Part shown: piece after piece, positions 13,461 to 26,500 of the stretch
Layout of the letters: the number at the start of each line of letters is the position of its first letter
Position numbering within the stretch: the first letter of the stretch is position 1
Assembly (NCBI GenBank): GCA_905221605.1
Contig: CAJNDS010002723.1
Coordinates: 266,001 to 330,000 of the forward strand
Source: Symbiodinium natans
Taxonomy: Eukaryota; Sar; Dinophyceae; Suessiales; Symbiodiniaceae
Direction: 5' to 3'
DNA length: 64,000 nucleotides
Notes under the pieces: generated by a model
Database searches by the model: none
What the model saw: the letters and a program-made list of their open reading frames with translations, nothing else
What the model was told of the DNA's origin: nothing
Translations under genes and position numbers: made by a program

Positions 13461-13540
13461 ATACATGTATATGTATGTATGTGTATGTATGTGTATGTAT
13501 ATGTATGTGTATATGTGTATATATATATATACATATATAG
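13461..13540 (+). repeat. (ATGTATGT)/(AT)n microsatellite
   Basis: Alternating purine-pyrimidine tract of ATGT and GTAT words ending in a pure AT run. A run of G (about ten) precedes it near 13410. Confidence 0.9.
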
Positions 13541-16500
13541 ATTTGTCCATATCTGTATCTGTATTCGGGCATCCCTTCTTTGAGGGGTCCACTGCATTTT
13601 CGACTCAAGGCTGTTCTGTTTTCGATTCAAGTAGTGTCACTCAGCCGCACTTTATCCGTCTCGACCCTCACTCACAGGAATGTGGATCCTCAACTTCGAG
13701 CTCAAATCCTCTCAAGCTCTAAAGCTCTAACGCTCTAATGCTCTGCTGCTAGGCCATTCCGCTAACTTGGCGCTGCCTACCCAATAACCCAAATCGAGAC
13801 GCTGCGCTACGGTTCTGCCGTGTTCAGGGTCAGGGTTTGCGGCCTCCCCAGAAACCCAAAACACGCAACACTGAAATTATCCCTTGGTCCCTTAAAAGGG
13901 GCCCGTAAGCGGGGACCCCTTATCATACATCGGAGCCCTTAAAAGGAGGTAAGGGACCCCTTATGCGAAACTCCCATCTTTTCACCCCCCAGGGGCCCCA
14001 ACTGGTGCCGGCCCAGGCGGCAGTGGCGGGCCCAGCTGCATGGGCCTCTGGTGGCTGACAAGAACCCTCGGAGCCCTTGCCATGGAAAACTAGGAGAGGG
14101 AGCAAAAAACGGACGTGAAAACTTTGACTGCAAGCGCAGAAGTTGTAGGATTTCAGGTTTAGGTTCTTAAATGCATGGCCTTCCTCTCTTGGGACAAACA
14201 GTGAACATGTTGGCGGCGTAAACCGGCCGTCAACAAGTTGTTCGGCGTGGACCGATTGCCCCCTGTAGACGTCCAGCTTGCTAACCCCATGTGTTGCAGG
14301 ACTGTGCAAAGCTCGGGCTGTGAATTCGGGTCTCAGACTTACATCTGTGCAGCACCTTTCCGGCTTACGGATGTCATGCTTGGAGAGGGCTCTCAGGATG
14401 CTCAGGGACGCGAAAGGCCTGCTAACACAATGGTCCACGCATGAAGACATGAAGCAAGCATTGATGATCCCCAACCCTCAGGCAGCGGCAGTGTGGGCAT
14501 GGGAGGCGGCACCGGCCTGAGTTAGGGCTAAGCAGCTGCCCCATGCTGCATTTCGTGGAAGAGGGTCTTTGAGTTTTTCGGGTTCTGTTTTCCTGTCTGC
14601 TGCATCCTTCAAGAGTTGGGCATGGGGCGGTTTAGGGTGAGCAGCTTCCGCCGCCACGCACGACAGAAACAAACCTGCAGCCTTGCACCCCAAACCTCTA
14701 AATCCTTCGCCTCAGCACATGAAACAGGAAACCCAGCAGCTGGGGCTTCGGATTCAAGAAAGCAGTCGCCCTAACTCCTGAGACCTGAAAGGGACATGAA
14801 ATCTGAACAGTGCAGGGCAGCATGCTTTATGCACTATGATAAAGGAAACGGCTGTCCATGTCCCCTTCTTAGAACATGTCAGGGAGTTCACAAGAGAGGA
14901 AGGGCCCGGGCACGAAGGTGGCCACAGGTCTTGGCAGTTCCGGCTCCTGCCCGCTTGCGGAGCTTGGTGGGATTTGGGGCTGCAGAGGTTCGTTGAGCAT
15001 GAAGGGCTTTGCGCTGACGAGCCAGGATTCTGTTGACGACATGGCGCTGGCAAGCTGTGGTGTCGAGTTTGGGAACTCAGTCGGAAGTTTGGTGTTCTTG
15101 CTAACCTTGGACACTGGGCGTCCTGCACCCGACATCGCGGCAGTGCAGCAGCCCCAGAGGCCCTAGAAGCCCTAGCCCTAAGCCCGTGCTCCTGCGTAAC
15201 CTCGTCAGGCTCGTCCGGAATGATTTTCTCGGGCATTGCCACCTGGCTTCAATAGTTTCTTGGTGGCCAACAACATTGACATTCAAGGGGCTTTAGGGAC
15301 TTTGTTCGGGCTCCTTACTCGTCACCCAGAAGAGTCGGCCGGGGCTTGTCCAGAAGGGGGGGGGCTTAAACACTAGACCGACCGTGGACGCGAACCGAAG
15401 ACAACCCTAAACCCTAAGAAATTGTGCTCAAAGGCATCCAAGTCACAGGCTCGGGCTTCATCAACAGCGTCTCTTTGGCGTCCTCTGCCATTCGGCTTTC
15501 TTGTCTTTGGGCACTTTGGGCTTGGGCCACGATGCGAAAATAAGGTTGAATTTCTCGGGTTTTTTATGGAGCCTGCACTGGTTTGGATATCATCGAAGGC
15601 GCAGGGTAGCCAGCTCTCCCAGCTACCCTCATGTGGGCTTCTGTCAGCTCGGGACACAAAGCTTCCAGCACTTCGAAGATATCAAGCCACACTTCCTCCC
15701 CCAAGAACTCCAAACGCGTGGGACACTCAAGGGCCCACTAGCCGGTAGAATCGCCGAGGACTCATGAACCATCAGAAGCCCCAGCCCGAAGCCTCGCCAG
15801 AGCTCCGCTGCAACTCCTGCTCAGGTGCCTTCAGCAAACTGGACGTTCATGGGCCCACGCGCGCTCACACACGCGCGCGTGGGGGGGGTGAACTTCGGGG
15901 TGCCAGGTGCTTCTACCTGCGTTGTGCACGCGCTCTGGAGGCTCTAGAGGCTGGGGAGGCTCCCTTGCAGGTTTCGGGGCTGGTTCTTGGGCTTTCTTCA
16001 TTCATCCCTTACTTGTGACATGGGATCCCAGAACTGCCCCTCAACCAAGCTCCCTACTTTATCTGCACGATCTAGACCGCACCACGCGCCTGCCGCTGGA
16101 GGCCGGACTGTGTCACAGGCGGCACCAGTGGCGGCGCTGGTGCATGCACCGGCGCCGATGCCCCCGGCGGCTCAACTGGAAAGTGCGGTGTGATTGGCGT
16201 CCGCCTGATAGGAGCACTGAAGCTGACGCTGCTCAGATTAAAACATGAGACTTGATTCTCTTCCTGGTAATCCAAACTGCGCCCTGGAAGACGAACACCT
16301 GCACCATCCAGCCGTCCAAATCATACCTCTCGACCCTACACCTATGAAACATCTTGCAGCTGCACGCGGCATCGGACCTCGAGAATGACTTGTGAAGAGA
16401 CATTTAGACAACCCCCTGGGCGTATGGCGGTGAGTGCCAGGACGTCTGTCTTTGCAACAACGTCCTCGATGGGCACCTGTCCGGGAGGACTAGCCAAAAC

Positions 16501-17250
16501 TTTGGAAGCCCAAACTTGCTGGCAAACTCCGCATTGCCTGTGAAACCGGAAAGAGAACTTTGCGGAGGGGATTCTGAAAAAGTTCTTTGCTAGCACCGAT
16601 TCCTTGTAGTAGAACACCGAGCTTTGCATGCAGAGTTTCAGAGTTTTGGGCCTCAGCGTTGTGCACGAAGACTTGCGCAGCTGTCCAGCCCTGCTACTGG
16701 CCCGCCTCCCCGTGGACTGCGCAGGAAGTGTGGGCACGCGTAGGAGCCTCGGCGGCCTTTGCAGAAAAACCAGGCAGAGGAAGCGAGCTGTGGCAGATGA
16801 GGCTCTTTGGACGCAGTTTTGAAGTCTGGCTGAAGTTTCGAGGTTGCATCGGGCCGGAGCTGCACAACTACACAAGCCCTCGGAAGGACCACTGCAGGAC
16901 TTCGCAAAAGGGCTTAAGCTCAACGTCGTTCTACAATCTTGACAGGCCGCAGCAGTAGGCGGCTTGAATTCTCGAGTTTTGACCAGGCGGCTCGAAGGAG
17001 CCCATGGCCGCATGTGGGCCATTTCCTGGCTTTCGGCTTTCAGGGAAGCTTAGGATTCAACTGGGCTCCGGGTGGCTCCTGAAGGATTCGCTTGCTTTTT
17101 GGGAGGTTTTTGGAGGCTTGGCGATCGGATCTTTTTGAAATCCCCTGTTCTCTAACTCCGAGCACGTACGCAGCCTCTGATCGCCAAACATGACAACAGT
17201 TGGGCTACCATACTTGGTCCCATGATCACCCGCATCTGGCGGATCTTCTC
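13541..17250. other. intergenic, no gene recognised
   Basis: The longest frames (14754-15242 and 16342-17022 on the minus strand, 15907-16248 on the plus strand) have no motif or domain I recognise and overlap competing frames on the other strand. A two-unit CCCTAAA remnant lies at 15403-15418. Confidence 0.4.
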
Positions 17251-17320
17251 AAACCCTATACCCTAAACCCGAAACCCTAAACCCTAAACCCTAAACCCTA
17301 AACCCGAAACCCGAAACCCC
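17251..17320 (-). repeat. telomere-type array (CCCTAAA)n with CCCGAAA ends
   Basis: Perfect CCCTAAA core bounded by CCCGAAA units on both sides. Left arm of the fourth convergent pair; only 90 bp separates it from the right arm. Confidence 0.9.
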
Positions 17321-17410
17321 CTACACTTCATCCGGTTTCATAGTTGAGGGTGCGAAGTTGGCCTCGGTGGGACGAAGGAGCTCCGACGCCCGGTGCCACT
17401 GCTGTGGGAC

Positions 17411-17515
17411 TTGGGGTTTAGGGTTTCGGGTTTAGGGTTTAGGGTTTAGGGTTTAGGGTTTAGGGTTTAGAGTTCAGGGTTTAGGGTTTAGGGTTTCGGG
17501 TTTAGGCTTCAGGGT
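17411..17515 (+). repeat. telomere-type array (TTTAGGG)n with TTTCGGG units
   Basis: About 14 units. TTTCGGG variants occur near both ends, mirroring the variant layout of its inverted partner at 17251-17320. Confidence 0.9.
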
Positions 17516-19020
17516 TCAAGGCTCCTTACGACTTTGCTCGGCGTTTGTTCGAGGCATGTCGTATAGGCGGGCCTGCTTGTGCTGGCAGGCTGAGCTTGAA
17601 TCGCCGATCCTGCCACGCAAAACTACTATTTGCTCAAGAACCCCAAAAGAATAGAAAATAATAATCCCTTTCTTACCCTTAATCAGGGAAAATATACTTT
17701 ATCTTTCGGGGTTCTTCAGCAATTCGTAGAAGAAGCCACGAAATATCTGCAAACCCTCAAGCCGAAGCCGGAACCAACTGCACTTGCGTGGGGTCACATC
17801 CGCCCTTGTCGTTGCGGGAGCACTTCTGTAGCAAACAGTGCTACTACAGGTTGCAGCGGGATGTTTTCGACCGCAGGGTTTGTCGATGTGCCTTGGGGTT
17901 GTCATGCTTGCAGGAAGTGGATTGGGTTGGCAGAGTTGGAATCAAAGCATTCGGAGGGCCCCGAAGCCTGCACCCACAACTCCAAAGCCCCCGGCCCATC
18001 ACGAGGCGCCAATCAGCCGATCAGCCTGAAGCCTCAAGGTTAAACCCTAAGCCCGCAAGCCGACTACTACGCTACCTTCAGCCTTTATTGAATCTCGAAC
18101 CCTGAAGGCCACCGTGCCTGCAATCCCTCAGGTGGCCCGGAGCCATTCCTCATTGGCCTCCTCACTGGGCAGCTACGCCGCGCAAAATCCTGAAAGGTTC
18201 AAAATCGGGGCGCTTGAGGCTTTATTTCAACGACTTACTGCAAGCGTTCTCCCCAGATCCCCTCAGCGGGGGTGGGGGCCCGGAGGATCGTTGGGACTCG
18301 GGAGGAGGTGGGATGCATGAATCATCATGAACCTGAGTTATGTCAAGCGCTGTGGATTGCAAGTTTCCTGCAGAGCCTTCTGGGAGCGTGTGATTGCTTG
18401 CAGGGTCAAAGACGTCCAGGAAGCTACTGCCCAGACGTGTCAGCTCTCTGACAACCATGACAGTCCGGCACATTCGAAGGCGAAGCTTCTACTTGCCTAC
18501 ACAACCCTAAGACAGCATGTTGGGCTTCAGGGAACTTCCTTCGTCCTCATGTCCCTCCGTAGCGCCTGCACGCCCTGATGCATGGTCGCCAGCTGGTCAT
18601 GGAGCAGCTTCCAGCCTGAGACGGCAATGCGAACCATCGCGAGCCTGCCCTCAGCCCAACCACACAGCCTTACTAGCTGCACAAACTTTCAGCCATCAAT
18701 GCTGATGCGGATTGGACTGAGGACTGGCTGCCCCACCCTGTCTCCTTGTCATCTGGGTCTGGTACATTCTTCGTCGGCAGCATGCGAAAGGCTGCCCAGG
18801 ATGTGAGACAAGGGCGCCCCTGTAACAAGGACTGGACTGTTTTGGAGCTGAACAACTCCAACAGCTCGCCATTTGCACTAGCAGCTCACACCCCACAAAA
18901 GCAAAATCCCAATCAACGGCCATAAACTTCTGAATCATAAGAGATAGAGAAGACCCCAAGAGCCCAACCAAAGCCCACAAGCCAAGAGGAACAGTCTCCT
19001 TGGTGAACCACACACGTCAA
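17516..19020. other. intergenic, no gene recognised
   Basis: Plus-strand frame 17630-18043 and others have no recognisable motif. The stretch lies between two telomere-type arrays. Confidence 0.4.
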
Positions 19021-19303
19021 GAACATCCTCAACAAGCTCAACGCCTGCTTCCGCGATCTCCTCCGTGCTCTGTGGCACGTGGGGGTCTTGCGGCAGCTCG
19101 GGCTTGGGCGGCTGTGGCACCTTGGGCGTAGGAAAGCTGGGGGGCAAAAAGCCGAGCGTGACTGTCTTTACTGGGCCTGCTGGCTGCTTTGCTATGAGCA
19201 GTAGCTGCACCATGCCATTTCGTGAGCTACCCCTCGCCAAGCATACGCTTCCAGCTACCAGTATGTTTGCCTTTTGGGCTACGGTCTGGCAGCGACGGGG
19301 CAA
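19021..19303 (-). other. possible coding exon, unrecognised
   Basis: This is part of an open minus-strand frame. It has a proline-rich linker (text like PTPKVPQPPKPELPQDPHVP) followed by an acidic helix-like stretch (STEEIAEAGVELVEDVLDV), which reads more like protein than the neighbouring frames. A second minus-strand frame just downstream (18,9xx-19,013) starts with a hydrophobic segment, so an exon junction or a frameshift may lie near 19,015. I recognise no family. Chance open frame is the main alternative. Confidence 0.2.
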
Positions 19304-19330
19304 AGCAACTAAAGCAAAAAACCGAACAGG

Positions 19331-19430
19331 TTAGGCTTTAGGGTTTCGGGTTTCGGGTTTCGGGTTTCGGGTTTAGGGTTTAGGGTTTAGGGTTTAGGGT
19401 TTAGGGTTTAGGGTTTAGGGTTTAGGGTTT
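19331..19430 (+). repeat. telomere-type array, TTTCGGG block then TTTAGGG block
   Basis: Four TTTCGGG units are followed by about nine perfect TTTAGGG units. The block structure is sharp. Confidence 0.92.
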
Positions 19431-19543
19431 CCCCACAAATCGAAGTCTCCTTCCCCTCCTGGGGTCTCAACATACGGCGGGATCGCCTCTGTGGCCTCCA
19501 AGCCCAGGAACTGCCGGTTGGGAACCTAGAGCCGAGATGGGAC

Positions 19544-19700
19544 ATAGGGTTTAGGGGTTTAGAGTTGGGGTTTAGGGTTTAGGGTTTAGGGTTTAGGGTT
19601 TAGGGTTTGGGGTTTAGGGTCTAGGGTCTAGGGTTTGGGGTTTGGGGTTTAGGGTTTAGGGTTTGGGGCTTCGGGTGTAGGGTTTAAGGTTTAGGGTTTT
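19544..19700 (+). repeat. degenerate telomere-type array
   Basis: TTTAGGG with TTTGGGG and TCTAGGG variants over about 155 bp, in the same orientation as the array 114 bp upstream. Confidence 0.85.
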
Positions 19701-21268
19701 CAGGTTCTATCCAAGAACAACAGAGAATCACAGAGACATTCACGGATTATGGTGTGCCGGATGCCGGACTCCAGCACATCGAACACACCCCACACGAGGA
19801 AGCAAAGGTTCCCACCCATGATACAAAAACCAAAGAGGGAAAAAAAAACACAAAAGCAAAACAGGCTCTTGGAAGACTCTGAAAAATGTATTTGCAGGCT
19901 TTTTGTCTTTGTGTACTGATTGTTTGTTTCTTTGGTCTTGGTTTTGTTGCTTTGGATTTATTGCTTCGTTTTTTGGGCTGGTTCTCGCAGACTGGTCGTT
20001 GTTGGTATTGACTTTTTGGCCTTTTGGCATGTGTTTTGCCATGTTGCAATCTTTGAGCGTTTCTACGTGCCTGTATTGCTGGTTCTGCCCTTCTCCTCCC
20101 CTCTCTACCCGCCTCCCCCGCCCCCCCCCCCCCTTTGAGAAACACAGAGAATTAAGGACAGCCACTGGGACGACCGATGCGCCAGATGTCTATGATAAAC
20201 CGGAAGGTGTTCTCTCCCCTTGTACCTATAGGGAGTTTCACGCATATGCTGCACAAGATCGGCTTGCAACTTCACCGTCTCGTTTCCACACAGATTTCAG
20301 ACAAAACAACATTGAAAAGTAATGTGAGGTGCCGATTGTGCTCTTTAGTGCAAACCCAAACATGAGACATGAGACCGCACCCTACATACATGTCAACACA
20401 TGCTTGCCAATAGCTGTCCCTCATTACATGCCAAGTATAGCTAAGAGACTGGGGTCTCCCATGAACTATCTCTCTCTATATGCATGTAGCACACATATGC
20501 CTATGCGCATGTTGGCTCCAAGGACCCGGTATCTGACTGCGACTACGTCTACGTGAAGCATGATCGAAATTCACGATGCGTGTACCCCCGCCTCCGAACC
20601 CGGGACCTCCCGCCGATCTATTGGTTTTTTGGCTTCGCCTGCCACAGACACAAAACACCGCACGTTTGCTAGTCGAAAACGCCCTTCCCAAGGACAAATC
20701 ACAGAAAAACAGCATCCCACACCCAGCAAAGCAGAAGAAAAGAATTCCCTGCACCCGGAAGGCCAACGCCTGGAAAGATTGTTCTTGCCGGTTCTTGGAT
20801 TTCTGGCTTGCTCGCTTGTTTTGATTGTTCCTTGTTCTTGTTTGTTGTTCGGTGCTTTCTCTGGGTGCTCTTGAACTCTGCCTCGCCAAATAAGATTCTG
20901 CAAATGGCACAAAAGGCCCACCAAAAGCAGCACGTGCGAAGAGCAAGTGTTTCGCGCCCAAAAAACCTCTGAAGTCCCCACCCCATTATTGTACACGTAA
21001 CAAGCCAAGAAACCAGCTCCAATGCAAACGCCAGCCCTCTGTCTGCAGCAACTCCGCCGCCAGACGAGAGCCTACAGCAAAGGGCTACCATTCGGTGACT
21101 CGAGCTTCCAGGTGCTGGTGCTGTCGGGATAGAAGCTGAACTCCAGGCTATTTCGGCTCAAGGGATTTACACAGGCTAGGCAACAAACCCACGATCTTGT
21201 TGGCTCCGACAGCGGCCTTCGGCTGGCGTCTACAGTGCCCACTTCTGGACTGGTGTTCAAGCTCAGGA
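19701..21268. other. intergenic, no gene recognised
   Basis: Contains A-rich (19,839-19,860) and C-rich (20,103-20,130) low-complexity tracts. Mutually overlapping frames on both strands between 20,476 and 21,091 carry no recognised motif. A 12-nt near-match to the spliced-leader 3' end sits at 21151-21162. Confidence 0.4.
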
Positions 21269-21294
21269 AACCCTAAACCCTAAACCCTAAACCC
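21269..21294 (-). repeat. short CCCTAAA array
   Basis: Three and a half perfect units, with no nearby inverted partner. Confidence 0.85.
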
Positions 21295-23362
21295 ACCTGA
21301 GAGTCCAGCTTGAGGAGTCCAAAAAAACGCACACAGGTTTTCCGGACATCCTGAACTATCACATCACGCTCAAGCCAAGCAGCGTGTCTGGCGGTGTTGG
21401 CACGAAACGTGCTGGAGGTTCTGCTGCAGCTCCCTGAGATGAGGTAGACTATTCAGATCTCCATTGAGTTCCCAAGCGTTCGACATCAGAAGTCTTGGCG
21501 CAGCGTCTAAATATCTGCCGTGATCACAGACTTGCCAGAGACAGCCAGTATTCACAGACCAGGGCTCTGGGAGGGCCTCGGTGATAGCGCCGGGGGGCTT
21601 GGAAACATGAAAGTTGAAAACCTAAGGGGGTTCAAGATGGAAGGCAAAGACTGGCTTCACTCGGGCCCTTGATGTCTCCCTAACTCCTTTTAACCTCCTT
21701 TAACCTCTTTTAACCTCGTTTAACCTAGCTTTGGCTCCTGCAGTCGAGACATCTCCTTCCTGGGCCTGACCCACGATGGTCTTAAGACATTGCATGCTGA
21801 TGTCTTTGTCTAGCTCGTGGATTGCCTTCTCTCACTCTATGGCGCTGTGCAACTGGAGTCACGCTGCTACCCCCCTCTTGTTGTTGATTCGTTGTTGTTT
21901 CTCAGATGTTCAACCACGCAGAACGACCCATGTCACTGCCTTGCATGCATTTCTGTATCTGTCATCCGTTCGCCTTTCGAGTATTTTGCGGAGAGGTTTC
22001 ATGTGATATTTGAACATTCATAGTGTATCACCTTCGGAAGTCTCCTGATGATGCTTATCATGGGGCTTCGGGCGGCCATAGTTGTTCTTACTCGAGCAGT
22101 AGTAGGTTCTTCATTCAATCGTCACAAAGTCTTTTCGCCCTGATCTGTGACTACCTGTTCAGCAGCTGCTCTTTCACAGGGCACGCCAAGATGAAGTCCG
22201 CCTCATCCCTTCTTTTCCGGACATTAGTAGATAAGTCGGGACCCTGAAAGGCATTAGGCAAGTGAACAACTCGAACCTGTTGGCATTCTGGGCGGTGGAA
22301 ATTTCTGATGGTCTGAGTAAATACATGTCGAGGACAGTCAGATGAAGTGAAACACTTTAAGTGCCTAAAACGAAATATCTCCACTGCTCAGGGCAGAACC
22401 ACAAGGCTACATGGGATGGCCAGGGGCAAAGCATACACAAACACTTACCCTAGCAAAGTTGATCCACTCAAGAACCTGAAAGCCTGTGAGCAAGGCCAAA
22501 TCCCAAAAAACCTGACACCCTACAAACTGGCAAGATCCGAAAAAAACATGATGCCTTGAGTTTTGCTCCCGTCACCGGCGAGTTCGCCGGTGGGGCAGGG
22601 ACTGAGCGAGTGCCCGCTATGCCTGCAAACGTGGTTTGGCAAGCCTTATTGCCGAGGGTGATTACGGATGCCGCGGCGTAAACACTGAGGATAAGGATTT
22701 TGCAATCACATATGCGGGGCTGGGATTCTCGAAGTTGAGGAGATTCGAGGCTTTGACTAGATAAGCCACACTCTATGAATCTTGGTGTTAGTGCACGAAA
22801 ATGTCGAAACCCCCTGCCACTCCCGATTTCTTGACATTTCAGAAGTCAATGATATCTGCTACCGCCTACGCCCACTTCGAAACTCCAAAACCCATCTTGT
22901 GGCTGCATCCCAGAGAGACCCAACTTGCAAAACCTGCCGGGTGGGATTCTGTTGGGGAGTTCCTGATTTCCTGTCCTGATCGCGGGCTCCGGCTAACGCT
23001 GCTGTCCTGCAGGTTCATGGAAACTCCGTGAGCTTCGGGGCTTCCGCGTCTGCGGTCTTCGGTTTGCTTAGGGTCCCCGACAGGGGGTCGTCAGGAAGCA
23101 CAAACTTAGAGTATCGGACAGTTGCATTGCTTAGGGGGTTTGGAACGACAGCGGCGTGGTTATGTCGTTTCCGTTCTGTCGGGGTTCAGCTTTTGCTCAG
23201 CAACCCTGAATTACCAGGTGTTCGAACCGAGGGGTCCACGGCCTGGGGCAACTTATTCAGGAACTTGTTGGCCTAGGGTCGATGACCCAATACGGAGCAT
23301 CACTACGCTTCCACAAATCGCAGCCCGGTCCCAAGTATCCAGAGAGACCCTTTCTTCAATGC
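21295..23362. other. intergenic, no gene recognised
   Basis: No recognised gene. A four-copy 9-11-bp tandem repeat of TTTAACCTC type is at 21689-21726. Confidence 0.45.
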
Positions 23363-23417
23363 TCCTAAACCCTAAACCCTAAACCCTAAAACCCTAAACC
23401 CTAAACCCTAAACCCTA
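23363..23417 (-). repeat. interstitial telomere-type array (CCCTAAA)n
   Basis: About seven and a half units, one with an extra A. Left arm of the fifth convergent pair, 113 bp from the right arm. Confidence 0.9.
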
Positions 23418-23530
23418 CATCGACAAGAGGAGCAAAAAGAGGAGACTTGATGAGCAAAACAGCCGGCGTGCCCGCGAAAGACGTCGAGGCGATTTCGGCG
23501 AGACCTGCCGCGAGTCAGTGTCCCAAACCA

Positions 23531-23559
23531 TTTAGGGTTTAGGGTTTAGGGTTTAGGGC
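23531..23559 (+). repeat. interstitial telomere-type array (TTTAGGG)n
   Basis: Four perfect units. This is the last telomere-type array in the window; I see none to the right. Confidence 0.9.
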
Positions 23560-26500
23560 CCTATCAGACACTAATCTCCGGAAGCTGGTACAGAACTATA
23601 CGCTCCAAACGAAGACATCGCGGATGTAAGGTGTAGCAAAATCCTGATCGAATGCTACACCGAAAAAAACATTCTGAACATAATGAGTGACACAAGTAAA
23701 CAACAAATAGCAACAGCCCTCCCTGGTGTCAGGTGAATCTCTGCATTCCGCAGTCGGCACATGCAGGGATGACTTTCAATAATCTTTCCATGCTGTTTTT
23801 GCATCCGCACGGTCTTTTCGCAGTGCCCCGGCTACGTCCAACAGTCCAGCATGCTCGGGTGTCTTGTCGCTGCTGCATGCCCCGCTGCTTTACGAGGACA
23901 CCCCGTTCATCGCGCAGCCCGTGAGGAGAGTCAGGAGTTTAGGCTTCTTTTGACTCCGGGTGTTGGGTTTTCGGCGTAGGGTTTGAAGTCAATGCCATGA
24001 AACGCGTGCAGTCCACGAACGGACACTGCGCACATTCTTGCAGCCTCCCGCACCCCAGAACTTCAGCGCTAAGCCACGCGTGATCTCGCGATCCCAGATT
24101 CTTAGGCTGTCTTCACCCTGTAAACACGAAACATCACAAGGAGCGGCAGCAACAGGACGCAAAAACTTGAACACCCCTAAGCTCTCAAGGACATAACTAG
24201 AGCCCCTGGCTTGCGGCGACACTGCCGGCGGAGAAAGGAAGGCGGCACGCTCGTGCGGCGCCTTCCGCAGGGTCGTGACGGTCTTGAGGGCTTCAGGACC
24301 ACTCTAAGATTCAGGGGGAGCCTTGAAACCATGATGCACAAAGATTTGGGATTGAAGCTGTCATTTTTAAAGGTCTTCAAGCATGTGACAGGTATGAAGT
24401 TGTGACATTGATTCCTGTTCCTTCCTCAGAGATTGAGACAGGCAGGCTTCGAACCGCTGTATGTTCAGTTCGTTTCCATGGAACTGACCCCTCCTAGCAC
24501 CTTCTTCCGAAATCGAAAGCAATTCTGAAAGTGAAGGCGTGCGGGAAGTCTTGACAATGTTGAACTATGCGCCCAATATCATGTCTCGAGCATAGCTTTC
24601 AGTACATCGTGCTTCAAAAGCCTCCTGAAAAAGTTGAAAATGAAAGTTCTTGAAATGGAGCAAAATATAAGCGGAAGGCGTTGAGAGGCCCAATTCCTTT
24701 CCTACGTCGGTCACTCGCGCCTCCTCCGCCTCCTCCGTTTCGGCTTGCCGCCGCTGCTTGAGCTTCCTGGAAACAACGGCACTACTCTCGTGGTTGGAGC
24801 CAAGACGCCAGTTTGCTCGGGTTTTGTGGAAAGCCCAAGTTCAGGCGCTGCGTGGGCGCCTACCCTCTGTCAGAACAGATTGCGTGCAAAATCTCGAACC
24901 CATTCAAGCTCCCCACATGCCACACAAGAACCGGAAGCTTTCGAGAACTGTATCTTGCAGCTATCCAGGTAAGTCATCCTTCGGCCAAGCATAAATGCAA
25001 CTGCCAAACCATGGCACTTAGAAGACACGTGTTGTTGCCGGACGTGAGCACACTTCCGGGGTGGGGCCCAAGCAGCAACTGCTGGTGGAGCATCTCCGTC
25101 TGATGTTGCAGCTCCATGCCGCCGTTCACCTCCTCATGCTGTGGGTTTTGAAGGCACGTGCAGACAAGCTCTTAGTGTAGGCATGTCTTGGCGGCAGACA
25201 TTAAGAGCACAGGACCTGCAAGCTCGAAGGCTTAGGATCTATCTCTTTGGCGCAGTGCTTGTTGCTCCCGCCACGGCCCCTAATTGTGCCAAATTCGCCT
25301 TTGTCCACCGACGCCTTGCCCCCTTGGAAAGGTGCCCTATCAGGTGCAAGGCGTGTGCGCATGTTGGTGGATTTGTAAGCAAGATGGTCTCAAAGACCGG
25401 GGGTGCTCCTGTCGGGAGAGAGATAGAGGGACAGAGTGACAGAGGAGGAATAAGAAAAATCCTCTGATCTATGCTTGAAAGGAACTTTGCTCCAGGACCG
25501 CCTCCTCCACGTGGCCTCCAGAGGTGATTGATTGTCTTGCATGTTCGATTTTTCTTGTTTTCTCGGCTCGAGTTCTGCCGGGCACCTCCGCGTGAGAAGC
25601 AGCGGCGACCTTGACCGTGGAGGACGGGTGGCTTGTATGCATCATGTATGCATCATCCGATTTGAGCATGTTGGTTGCGAGAACTTGCTAAGGCCCCCGT
25701 GAGGATTTTTGCGTCGAATCGGACGCGTGGCTCTCGCCGATGACGTGGGAGTGTGAGCTTTCGCAATGTCCAGTAAAGCATCTGGGCGTTCACTCATACA
25801 TGCCATGCTGGAAAGAAAGAAATACAAAAAGTAGAATGTGAGAGAGAAAGTAAGTGAAGGAAATAGATTCCATGAGAAACATGGATCGTGCTTAGGAAAC
25901 ATCAGTTCGGAACTCGCATCGCGCAACGCAACGGAAATGTTCGTCTAGCATGTGACGCGTGTCTGCATTCAGGTTCGTGGACACTGTCAGGTTTGGTTGC
26001 AGAAGCTCAGCATCGTGCTGCTCTGCTGATATACATATAAATTCGCCTCGGCTTCCTGCCAAGAAGTGTTTGGAACAAGCAGACACGGATCCGGCCTCCT
26101 TCCCCCCAAACCCACCCTTCCCCCATGCCAAATTTTGTGACGCACCCCCCTCCCCCCACATCGCTTGGAGGAGCTGCAAACCGGTCGAGTGTTTTGGACC
26201 GGACACCCCCCCCCCCTGAAACCCACCCTGAAACCCCCCTGGGTCCCTAGACCTCCCTTTTTTTTGAAGCCCTCTTTCCTCCTTTCCTGAGGCGGCGCGC
26301 GCAAGCGTTTACAATTGCCTTGCTTCATTTTCTGTAGTTTGATCTCCCTTTGTAAAATGTATGCACGTCCCGGGTCCGCGGCTTTCTCGGCCGCGTCGTG
26401 GGCCTTTGCTTGCCTTGGCTGGTAGGCGATCAAACCGAGTTCGGGAGGAACCAGGACCAAAGGGATATGTGCAGCGGTCAGAGATTAAAACAAGCTGAAA

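Noticed and set aside
16342-17022. 226-codon minus-strand frame in the left half
   Set aside because: No motif, low-complexity stretches, and overlapping plus-strand frames of similar quality; likely chance in GC-rich DNA.
21147-21162. Plus-strand GGCTATTTCGGCTCAAG, near-match to the spliced-leader end
   Set aside because: Isolated, one mismatch in 12, with no insertion boundary or gene following it.
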